Positions 12,762 through 24,100 of a DNA stretch of 64,000 nt are shown piece after piece. A model generated the notes under the pieces. That model made no database searches and was not told the origin of the DNA. It was given only the letters and a program-made list of their open reading frames with translations. Each line of letters starts with the position of its first letter. The first letter of the stretch is position 1. Both the position numbers and the translations under genes were made by a program. This stretch comes from Pontederia crassipes (taxonomy: Eukaryota; Streptophyta; Magnoliopsida; Commelinales; Pontederiaceae): NCBI GenBank assembly GCA_030549335.1, contig CM060187.1, positions 5,890,001 to 5,954,000 of the forward strand, read 5' to 3'.

Positions 12762-15700
12762 TCAGCCAAGAAGGTCAAAAAATGTGAAATTTTTGACGCT
12801 GTCAAAAGATACGAAATTTTCGACGCTTTCGTGCCTATTGATGCATGGTGAGATGATTGGGACAAAAAAATGGACTCGGATGAAAATTTTCCGGGTGTGC
12901 GAAATTTCGCGCGCGCGCCTTTTACTCGTGTTTTCAGCACAGAAGGTCAAAAAATGCAAAATTTTTGACGCTGTCAAAAGATGCCAAATTTTCGACGCTT
13001 TCTTGCCTATTGATGCATGTTGAGATGATTGGGACGAAAAAATGGACTCGGAAGAAAGTTTTCCAAGGATGCGAAATTTCGCGCGTGCGCCTTTTACTCG
13101 TGTTTTGGGCCAAGAAGGTAAAAAAATGCGAAATTTTTCACGCTGTCAAAAGATGCCAAGTTTTCGACGCTATCGTGCATGTTGATGCATGGAGAGATGA
13201 TTGGGATGAAAAAATGGACTCGGATGAAAATTTTCCGGGGGTGCGAAATTTCGCGCGCGCGCCTTTTACTCGTGTTTTCAGCCAAGAAGGTCAAAAAACG
13301 TGAAATTTTTGACGCTGTCAAAAGATGCCAAATTTTCGACGCTTTCTTGCCTGTTGATGCATGTTGAGGAGACGTCGAAGTCAAGATGAAAATTTTCCGG
13401 GGGTGCGAAATTTCGCACGCGCGCCTTTTACTCATGTTTTCAGCCAAGAAGGTCAAAAAACACGAAATTTTTTACGCTGTCAAAAGATGCCAAATTTTCG
13501 ACGCTATCGTGCCTGTTGACGCATGGAGAGATGATAGGGATGAAAAAATGGACTCGGATGAAAATTTTTCGGGGGTGAGAAATTTCGTGCGCGCGCCTTT
13601 TACTCGTGTGTTCAGCCAAGAAGGTCAAAAAATGCGAAATTTTTGACGCTGTCAAAAGCTGCCAAATTTTCGACGCTTTCTTGCCTATTGATGCATGTTG
13701 AGATGATTGGGACGAAAAAATGGACTCGGAAGAAAATTTTCCAGGGATGCGAAATTTCGCGCGTGCGCCTTTTACTCATGTTTTCAGCCAAGAAGGTCAA
13801 AAAACACGAAATTCTTTACGCTATCAAAAGATGCCAAATTTTCGACGCTATCGTGCCTATTGATGCATGGAGAGATGATTGGGATGAAAAAATGGACTCG
13901 GATGAAAATTTTCCGGGGGTGCGAAATTTCGCGTGCGCGCCTTTTACTCGTGTTTTCAGCCAAGAAGGTCAAAAAATGCGAAATTTTTGACGCTGTCAAA
14001 AGATGCCAAATTTTTCGACGCTTTCGTGCCTATTGATGCATGGTGAGATGATTGGGACGAAAAAATGGACTCGGAAGAAAATTTTCCAAGGATGCGAAAT
14101 TTCGCGCGTGCGCCTTTTACTCGTGTTTTAGGCCAAGAAGGTAAAAAAATGCGAAATTTTTCACGCTGTCAAAAGATGCCAAGTTTTCGACGCTATCGTG
14201 CATGTTGATGCATGGAGAGATGATTGGGATGAAAAAATGGACTCGGATGAAAATTTTCCGGGGGTGCGAAATTTCGCGCGCGCGCCTTTTACTCGTGTTT
14301 TCAGCCAAGAAGGTGAAAAAACGCGAAATTTTTTACGCTGTCAAAAGATGCCAAATTTTTTACGCTTTCTTGCCTATTGATGCATGTTGAGATGATTGGG
14401 ACGAAAAAATGGACTCGGATGAAAATTTGCCGGGGGTGCGAAATTTCGCACGCGCGCCTTTTACTCATATTTTCAGCCAAGAAGGTCAAAAAATACGAAA
14501 TTTTTTACGCTGTCAAAAGATGCCAAATTTTCGACGCTATCGTGCCTGTTGACGCATGGAGAGATGATTGGGATGAAAAAATGGACTCGGATGAAAATTT
14601 TCCGGGGGTGAGAAATTTCGTGTGCGCGCCTTTTACTCGTGTGTTCAGCCAAGAAGGTCAAAAAATGTGAAATTTTTGACGCTGTCAAAAGATGCCAAAT
14701 TTTTCGACGCTTTCGTGCCTATTGATGCATGGTGAGATCATTGGGACGAAAAAATGGACTCGGATGAAAATTTTCCGGGGTTGCGAAATTTCGCACGCGC
14801 GCGTTTTACTCGTTTTTTTCTGCCAAGAAGGTCAAAAAATACGAAATTTTTGATGCTATCAAAAGATGCCAAATTTTCGACGCTTTCTTGCCGATTGATG
14901 CATGTTGAGATGATTGGGACGAAAAAATGGACTCGGTTGAAAATTTTCCGGGGGTGCGAAATTTCGCGCGCGCGACTTTTCCTCGTGTTTTCAGCCGAGA
15001 AGGTCAAAAAATGCAAAAAATTTTACGCTGTCAAAAGATGCCAAATTTTTGACGCTATCGTGCCTGTTGATGCATGGCGAGATGATTGGGATGAAAAAAT
15101 GGACTCGGATGAAAATTTTCCGGGTGAGAAATTTCGCGCGCGCACTTTTTACTCGTGTTTTAAGCCAAGAAGGTCAAAAAATGTGAAATTTTTCACGCTG
15201 TCGAAAGGTGCCAAATTTTCGACGCTATCGTGCCAGTTGATGCATGGAGACTTGATTGGGATGAAAAAGTGGACTCGGATGAAAATTTTTCGGGGGTGCG
15301 AAATTTCGCGCGCGCGCCTTTTACTCGTGTTTTCATCCAAGAAGGTCAAAAAACGCGAAATTTTTGACGCTGTCAAAAGATGCCAAATTTTCGACGCTAT
15401 CGTGCCTGTTAATGCATGTTGAGATGATTGAGACGAAAAAATGGACTCGGATGAAAATTTTCCGGGGGTGCGAAATTTCGCGCGCGCTTTTTACTCGTGT
15501 TTTCAGCCAAGAAGGTCAAAAAACGTGAAATTTTTGACGCTGTCAAAAGATGCCAAATTTTCGACGCTTTCTTGCCTATTGATGCATGTTGAGATGATTG
15601 GGACGAAAAAATGGACTCGGATGAAAATTTTCTGGGGGTGCGAAATTTCGCGCGCGTGCCTTTTACTCATGTTTTCAGCCAAGAAGGTGAAAAAACGCGA

Positions 15701-18700
15701 AATTTTTTACGCTGTCAAAAGATGCCAAATTTTTTACGCTTTCTTGCCTATTGATGCATGTTGAGATGATTGGGACGAAAAAATGGACTCGGATGAAAAT
15801 TTTACGGGGATGCGAAATTTCGTACGCGCGCCTTTTACTCATGTTTTCAGCCAAGAAGGTCAAAAAATACGAAATTTTTTACGCTGTCAAAAGATTCCAA
15901 ATTTTCGACGCTATCGTGCCTGTTGACGAATGGAGAGATGATTGGGATGAAAAAATGGACTCGGATGAAAATTTTCCGGGGGTGAGAAATTTCGTGCGCG
16001 TGCCTTTTACTCGTGTGTTCAGCCAAGAAGGTCAAAAAATGCGAAATTTTTTACGCTGTCAAAAGATGCCAAATTTTTCGACGCTTTCGTGCCTATTGAT
16101 GCATGGTGAGATGATTGGGACGAAAAAATGGACTCGGATGAAAATTTTCCGGGGTTGCGAAATTTCGCGCGCGCGCCTTTTACTCGTGTTTTCAGCCAAG
16201 AAGGTCAAAAAACGCGAAATTTTTGACGCTGTCAAAAGATGCCAAATTTTCGACGCTTTCTTGCCTATTGATGCATGTTGAGATAATTGGGATGAAAAAA
16301 ATGGACTCGGATGAAAATTTTCCGGCGGTGCGAAATTTCGCGCGCGCACTTTTTACTCGTGTTTTAAGCCAAGAAGGTCAAAAAATGTGAAATTTTTCAC
16401 GCTGTCAAAAGATGCCAAATTTTCGACGCTATCGTGCCAGTTGATGCATGGAGACATGATTGGGATGAAAAAATGGACTCGGATGAAAATTTTCCGGGGG
16501 TGCGAAATTTCGCGCGCGCGCCTTTTACTCGTGTTTTCAGCCAAGAAGGTCAAAAAACGTGAAATTTTTGACGCTGTCAAAAGATGCCAAATTTTCGACG
16601 CTATCGTGCCTGTTGATGCATGTTGAGATGATTGGGACGAAAAAATGGACTCGGATGAAAATTTTCCGGGGGTGCGAAATTTCACGCGCGCGCCTTTTAC
16701 TCGTGTGTTCAGCCAAGAAGGTCAAAAAATGCGAAATTTTTGACGCTGTCAAAAGATGCCAAATTTTCGACGCTTTCTTGCCTATTGATGCATGTTGAGA
16801 TGATTGGGACGAAAAAATGGACTCGGAAGAAAATTTTCCAGGGATGCGAAATTTCGCGCGTGCGCCTTTTACTCATGTTTTCAGCCAAGAAGGTCAAAAA
16901 ACACGAAATTTTTGACGCTGTCAAAAGATGCCAAATTTTCGACGCTATCGTGCCTATTGATGCATGGAGAGATGATTGGGATGAAAAAATGGACTCGGAT
17001 GAAAATTTTCCGGGGGTGCGAAATTTCGCGCGCGCGCCTTTTACTCATGTTTTCAGCCAAGAAGGTGAAAAAATGCGAAATTTTTTACGCTGTCAAAAGA
17101 TGCCAAATTTTTGACGCTTTCTTGCCTATTGATGCATGTTGAGATGATTGGGACGAGAAAATGGACTCGGATGAAAATTTTCCGGGGATGCGAAATTTCG
17201 TACGCGCGCCTTTTACTCATGTTTTCAGCCAAGAAGGTCAAAAAACACGAAATTTTTTACGCTGTCAAAAGATGCCAAATTTTCGACGCTATCGTGCCTG
17301 TTGACGCATGGAGAGATGATTGGGATGAAAAAATGGACTCGAATGAAAATTTTCCGGGGGTGAGAAATTTCGTGCGCGTGCCTTTTACTCGTGTGTTCAG
17401 CCAAGAAGGTCAAAAAATGCGAAATTTTTTACGCTGTCAAAAGATGCCAAATTTTTCGCGCTTTCGTGCCTATTGATGCATGGTGAGATGATTGGGACGA
17501 AAAAATGGACTCGGATGAAAATTTTCCGGGGTTGCGAAATTTCGCGCGCGCGCCTTTTACTCGTGTTTTCAGCCAAGAAGGTCAAAAAACGTGAAGTTTT
17601 TGACGCTGTCAAAAGATGCCAAATTTTCGACGCTTTCTTGCCTATTGATGCATGTTGAGATAATTGGGATGAAAAAAATGGACTCGGATGAAAATTTTCC
17701 GGCGGTGCGAAATTTCGCGCGCGCACTTTTTACTCGTGTTTTAAGCCAAGAAGGTCAAAAAATGTGAATTTTTTCACGCTGTCAAAAGATGCCAAATTTT
17801 CGACGCTATCGTACCTGTTGATGCATGTTGAGATGATTGGGACGAAAAAATGGACTCGGATGAAAATTTTCCGGGGGTGCGAAATTTCGCGCGCGCGCCT
17901 TTTACTCCTGTTTTCAGCCAAGAAGGTCAAAAAAACTGAAATTTTTGACGCTGTCAAAAGATGCCAAATTTTCGACACTTTCTTGCCTATTGATGCATGT
18001 TGAGATGATTGGGACGAAAAAATGGACTCGGATGAAAATTTTCTGGGGGTGCGAAATTTCGCGCGCGCGCCTTTTCCTCGTGTTTTTAGCCAAGAAGGTC
18101 AAAAAACACGAAATTTTTGACGCTGTCAAAAGATGCAAAATTTTCGACGCTTTCGTGCCTATTGATGCATGGTGAGATGATTGGGAACAAAAAATGGACT
18201 CGGATGAAAATTTTCCGGGGGTGCGAAATTTCGCGCGCGCGCCTTTTACTCATGTTTTCAGCCAAGAAGGTGAAAAAACGCGAAATTTTTTACGCTGTCA
18301 AAAGATGCCAAATTTTTGACGCTTTCTTGCCTATTGATGCATGTTGAGATGATTGGGACGAAAAAATGGACTCGGATGAAAATTTTCCGGGGTTGCAAAA
18401 TTTCGTACGCGCGCCTTTTACTCATGTTTTCAGCCAAGAAGGTCAAAAAACACGAAATTTTTTACGCTGTCAAAAGATGCCAAATTTTCGACGCTATCGT
18501 GCCTGTTGACGCATGGAGAGATGATTGGGATGAAAAAATGGACTCGGATGAAAATTTTCCGGGGGTGAGAAATTTCGTGCGCGTGCCTTTTACTCGTGTG
18601 TTCAGCCAAGAAGGTCAAAAAATGCGAAATTTTTGACGCTGTCAAAAGATGCCAAATTTTTCGACGCTTTCGTGCCTATTGATGCATGGTGAGATGATTG

Positions 18701-19463
18701 GGACGAAAAAATGGACTCGGATGAAAATTTTCCGGGGTTGCGAAATTTCGCGCGCGCGCCTTTTACTCGTGTTTTTAGCCAAGAAGGTCAAAAAACGCGA
18801 AATTTTTGACGCTGTCAAAAGATGCCAAATTTTCGACGCTTTCTTGCCTATTGATGCATGTTGAGATAATTGGGATGAAAAAAATGGACTCGGATGAAAA
18901 TTTTTCGACGGTGCGAAATTTCGCGCGCGCACTTTTTACTCGTGTTTTAAGCCAAGAAGGTCAAAAAATGTGAAATTTTTCACGCTGTCAAAAGATGCCA
19001 AATTTTCGACGCTATCGTGCCAGTTGATGCATGGAGACATGATTGGGATGAAAAAATGGACTCGGATGAAAATTTTCCGGGGGTGCGAAATTTCGCGCGC
19101 GCGCCTTTTACTCGTGTTTTCAGCCAAGAAGGTCAAATAACGCGAAATTTTTGACGCTGTCAAAAGATGCCAAATTTTCGATGCTATCGTGCCTGTTGAT
19201 GCATGTTGAGATGATTGGGACGAAAAAATGGACTCGGATGAAAATTTTCCGGGGGTGCGAAATTTCGCGCGCGCGCCTTTTACTCGTTTTTTCAGCCAAG
19301 AAGGTCAAAAAACGTGAAATTTTTGACGCTGTCAAAAGATGCCAAATTTTCGACGCTTTCTTGCCTGTTGATGCATGTTGAGATGATTGGGACGAAAAAA
19401 TGGACTCGGATGAAAATTTTCCGGGGATGCGAATTTTCGCGCGCGCGCCTTTTACTCATGTTT
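12762..19463. repeat. higher-order repeat copy U2, about 39 monomers (6,702 bp)
   Basis: A full-length second copy of the 39-monomer unit. Marker cagcacagaagg is at 12,933 and the 162-bp monomer at 13,368-13,385. The offset from U1 is 12,731-12,732 up to about 16,880, then 12,559 (one monomer fewer), then 12,730 after about 18,241 (one monomer regained). The loss corresponds to a ggaagaaaattttccaggg-type unit at about 4,150-4,321 in U1. The gain is at about 18,070-18,241 and resembles the gggaacaaaaaatgg unit of U1 near 6,489. The last few monomers before 19,464 match U1 less well. Confidence 0.85.
13368..13385. repeat. 162-bp monomer marker, copy 2 (in U2)
   Basis: Same 18-base segment as at 636, offset exactly 12,732, confirming register between U1 and U2. 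Confidence 0.9.
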
Positions 19464-20487
19464 TTAGCCAAGAAGGTCAAAAAATGTGAAATTTTTGACG
19501 CTGTCAAAAGATACGAAATTTTCGACGCTTTCGTGCCTATTGATGCATGGTGAGATGATTGGGACAAAAAAATGGACTCGGATGAAAATTTTCCGGGCGT
19601 GCGAAATTTCGCGCGCGCGCCTTTTACTCGTGTTTTCAGCACAGAAGGTCAAAAAATGCAAAATTTTTGACGCTGTCAAAAGATGCCAAATTTTCGACGC
19701 TTTCTTGCCTATTGATGCATGTTGAGATGATTGGGACGAAAAAATGGACTCGGAAGAAAATTTTCCAAGGATGCGAAATTTCGCGCGTGCGCCTTTTACT
19801 CGTGTTTTAGGCCAAGAAGGTAAAAAAATGCGAAATTTTTCACGCTGTCAAAAGATGCCAAGTTTTCGACGCTATCGTGCATGTTGATGCATGGAGAGAT
19901 GATTGGGATGAAAAAATGGACTCGGATGAAAATTTTCCGGGGGTGCGAAATTTCGCGCGCGCGCGCCTTTTACTCGTGTTTTCAGCCAAGAAGGTCAAAA
20001 AACGTGAAATTTTTGACGCTGTCAAAAGATGCCAAATTTTCGACGCTTTCTTGCCTGTTGATGCATGTTGAGGAGACGTCGAAGTCAAGATGAAAATTTT
20101 CCGGGGGTGCGAAATTTCGCACGCGCGCCTTTTACTCATGTTTTCAGCCAAGAAGGTCAAAAAACACGAAATTTTTTACGCTGTCAAAAGATGCCAAATT
20201 TTCGACGCTATCGTGCCTGTTGACGCATGGAGAGATGATAGGGATGAAAAAATGGACTCGGATGAAAATTTTCCGGGGGTGAGAAATTTCGTGCGCGCGC
20301 CTTTTACTCGTGTGTTCAGCCAAGAAGGTCAAAAAATGCGAAATTTTTGACGCTGTCAAAAGATGCCAAATTTTCGACGCTTTCTTGCCTATTGATGCAT
20401 GTTGAGATGATTGGGACGAAAAAATGGACTCGGAAGAAAATTTTCCAGGGATGCGAAATTTCGCGCGTGCGCCTTTTACTCATGTTT
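19464..20487. repeat. third HOR start, 6-monomer segment, first tandem copy
   Basis: Homologous to 12,762 onward with an offset of 6,702-6,704, again carrying the cagcacagaagg marker (19,637) and the 162-bp unit (20,072-20,089). A 2-bp expansion of the CG tract near 19,955 distinguishes it. It forms a 1,024-bp unit that is repeated immediately downstream. Confidence 0.82.
20072..20089. repeat. 162-bp monomer marker, copy 3
   Basis: Same segment in the first 6-monomer tandem copy, 6,704 bp after copy 2, which equals the HOR length. Confidence 0.9.
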
Positions 20488-20703
20488 TCAGCCAAGAAGG
20501 TCAAAAAACACGAAATTTTTTACGCTGTCAAAAGATGCCAAATTTTCGACGCTATCGTGCCTATTGATGCATGGAGAGATGATTGGGATGAAAAAATGGA
20601 CTCGGATGAAAATTTTCCGGGCGTGCGAAATTTCGCGCGCGCGCCTTTTACTCGTGTTTTCAGCACAGAAGGTCAAAAAATGCAAAATTTTTGACGCTGT
20701 CAA
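20488..20703. other. chimeric monomer: crossover junction
   Basis: The left part is like the monomer at 13,784 (gggatgaaaaaatgg). The right part is like the HOR-start at 19,464 (ccgggcgtgcg, then cagcacagaagg). The switch lies between 20,590 and 20,621. Confidence 0.75.
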
Positions 20704-21097
20704 AAGATGCCAAATTTTTCGACGCTTTCGTGCCTATTGATGCATGTTGAGATGATTGGGACGAAAAAATGGACTCGGAAGAAAATTTTCCAAGGATGCG
20801 AAATTTCGCGCGTGCGCCTTTTTCTCGTGTTTTAGGCCAAGAAGGTAAAAAAATGCGAAATTTTTCACGCTGTCAAAAGATGCCAAGTTTTCGACGCTAT
20901 CGTGCATGTTGATGCATGGAGAGATGATTGGGATGAAAAAATGGACTCGGATGAAAATTTTCCGGGGGTGCGAAATTTCGCGCTGCGCGCGCCTTTTACT
21001 CGTGTTTTCAGCCAAGAAGGTCAAAAAACGTGAAATTTTTTACGCTGTCAAAAGATGCCAAATTTTCGACGCTTTCTTGCCTGTTGATGCATGTTGA

Positions 21098-21115
21098 GGA
21101 GACGTCAAAGTCAAG
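21098..21115. repeat. 162-bp monomer marker, copy 4
   Basis: In the second 6-monomer copy, 1,026 bp after copy 3, with one G-to-A change (gacgtcaaag). Confidence 0.9.
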
Positions 21116-24100
21116 ATGAAAATTTTCCGGGGGTGCGAAATTTCGCACGCGCGCCTTTTACTCATGTTTTCAGCCAAGAAGGTCAAAAAACACAAAATTT
21201 TTTACGCTGTCAAAAGATGCCAAATTTTCGACGCTATCGTGCCTGTTGACGCATGGAGAGATGATAGGGATGAAAAAATGGACTCGGATGAAAATTTTCC
21301 GGGGGTGAGAAATTTCGTGCGCGCGCCTTTTACTCGTGTGTTCAGCCAAGAAGGTCAAAAAATGCGAAATTTTTGACGCTGTCAAAAGATGCCAAATTTT
21401 CGACGCTTTCTTGCCTATTGATGCATGGCGAGATTATTGGGATGAAAAAATGGACTCTGATGAAAATTTTCCGGGGGTGCGAAATTTCCCGCGCGCGCCT
21501 TTTACTAGTGTTTTCAGCCAAGAAGGTAAAAAAACGCGAAATTTTTGACGCTGTCAAAAGATGCCAAATTTTCGACGCTTTCGTGCCTATTGATGCATGG
21601 TGAGATGATTGGGACGAAAAAATGGACTCGGATAAAAATTTTCCGGGGGTGCGAAATTTCGCGCGCGCGCCTTTTACTCGTGTTTTCAGCCAAGAAGGTC
21701 AAAAAACGTGAAATTTTTGACGCTGTCAAAAGATGCCAAATTTTTGACGCTTTCTTGCCTATTGATGCGTGTTGAGATGATTGGGACGAAAAAATGGACT
21801 CGGATAAAAATTTTCTGGGGGTGCGAAATTTCGCGCGCGCGCCTTTTACTCGTGTTTTCAGCCAAGAAGCTCAAAAAACACAAAATTTTTGACGCTTCAA
21901 AAGATGCCAAATTTTTGACGCTTTCGTGCCTATTGATGCATGGTGAGATAATTGGGACGAAAAAATGGACTCGGATGAAAATTTTCCGGGGTTGCGAAAT
22001 TTCGCGCGCGCGCCTTTTACTCGTGTTTTCAGCCAAGAAGGTCAAAAAACACGAAATTTTTGACGCTGTCAAAAGATGCCAAATTTTCGACGCTATCGTG
22101 CCTGTTGATGCATGTTGAGATGATTGGGACGAAAAAATGGACTCGGATGAAAATTTTCCGGGGGTGCGAAATTTCGCGCGCACGCCTTTTACTCGTGTTT
22201 TCAGCCAAGAACGTCAAAAAACGCGAAATTTTTGACGCTGTCAAAAGATGCCAAATTTTCGACGCTATCGTGCCCGTTGATGCATGTTGAGATGATTGGG
22301 ACGAAAAAATGGACTCGGATGAAAATTTTCTGGGGGTGCGAAATTTCGCACGCGCGCCTTTTACTCGTGTTTTCAGCCAAGAAGGTCAAAAAACACGAAA
22401 TTTTTGACGCTGTCAAAAGATGCCAAATTTTCGAAGCTATCGTGCCTATTGATGCATGGTGAGATGATTGGGACGAAAAAATGGACTCGGATGAAAATTT
22501 TCCGGGGTTGCAAAATTTCGCGCGCGCGCCTTTTACTCGTGTTTTCAGCCAAGAAGGTCAAAAAACACGAAATTTTTGACGCTGTCAAAATATGCCAAGT
22601 TTTCGACGCTTTCTTGCCTATTAATGCATGTTGAGATGATTGGGACGAAAAAATGGACTCGGTTGAAAATTTTTCGGGAGTGCGAAATTTCGCGCGCGCG
22701 CGACTTTTCCTCGTGTTTTCAGCCAAGAAGGTCAAAAAATGCAATAAAATTTACGCTGTCAAAAGATGCCAAAATTTTTACGCTATCGTGCCTGTTGATG
22801 CATGGAGAGATGATTGGGATGAAAAAATGGACTCTGATGAAAATTTTTCGGGGATGCGAAATTTCGCGCGCGCGTCTTTTACTCGTGTTTTCAGCCAAGA
22901 AGGTCAAAAAACGCGAAATTTTTGATGCTGTCAAAAGATGCCATATTTTCGACGCTTTCGTGCCTATTGATGCATGGTGAGATGATTGGGACGAAAAAAT
23001 GCACTCGGATGAAAATTTTCCGGGGGTGCGAAATTTCGCGCACGCGCCTTTTACTCGTGTTTTCAGTCAAGAATGTCAAAAAACGTGAAATTTTTGACGC
23101 TGTCAAAAGATGCCAAATTTTCAACGCTTTCTTGCCTTTTGATGCATGTTGAGATGATTGGGACGAAAAAATGGACTCGGATGAAAATTTTTTGGGGGTG
23201 CGAAATTTTGCGCGCGCGCCTTTTACTCGTGTTTTCAGCCAAGAAGGTCCAAAACACGAAATTTTTAAAGCTGTCAAAAGATGCCAAATATTCGACGCTT
23301 TCGTGCCTATTGATGCATGGTGAGATGATTGGGAACAAAAAATGGACTCGGATGAAAATTTTCCGGGGGTGCGAAATTTCACGCGCGCGCCTTTTACTCA
23401 TGTTTTCAGCCAAGAAGGTGAAAAAACGCGAAATTTTTTACGCTGTCAAAAGATGCCAAATTTTTTACGCTTTCTTGCCTATTGATGCATGTTGAGATGA
23501 TTGGGACGAAAAAATGGACTCGGATGAAAATTTTCCGGGGGTGCGAAATTTCGCACGCGTGCCTTTTACTCATGTTTTCAGCCAAGAAGGTCAAAAAACA
23601 CGAAATTTTTTACGCTGTCAAAAGATGCAAATTTTCGACGCTATCGTGCCTGTTGACGCATGGAGAGATGATTGGGATGAAAAAATGGACTCGGATGAAA
23701 ATTTTCCGGGGGTGAGAAATTTCGTGCGCGCGCCTTTTACTCGTGTGTTCAGCCAAGAAGGTCAAAAAATGCGAAATTTTTGACGCTGTCGAAAGATGCC
23801 AAATTTTCGACGCTTTCGTGCCTATTGATGCATGGTGTGATGATTGGGACGAAAAAATGGACTCGGATGAAAATTTTCCGGGGTTGCGAAATTTCGCGCG
23901 CGCGCCTTTTACTCGTGTTTTCAGCCAAGAAGGTCAAAAAACGTGAAATTTTTGACGCTGTCAAAAGATGCCAAATTTTCGACGCTTTCTTGCCTGTTGA
24001 TGCATGTTGAGATGATTGGGACGAAAAAATGGACTCGGATGAAAATTTTCCGGGGATGCGAAATTTCGCGCGCGCGCCTTTTACTCATGTTTTCAGCCAA

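Larger units (their letters stand above)
20488..21425. repeat. 6-monomer segment, second tandem copy, then loss of HOR register
   Basis: It repeats the preceding segment at an offset of 1,024-1,026, with the cagcacagaagg marker at 20,661 and the 162-bp unit at 21,098-21,115, which carries one substitution (gacgtcaaag). A CG-tract change gives cgctgcgcg near 20,982. After about 21,425 (gcatggcgagattattggg) the order no longer follows the 39-monomer HOR. This is the downstream edge of the homogenised domain. Confidence 0.78.
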
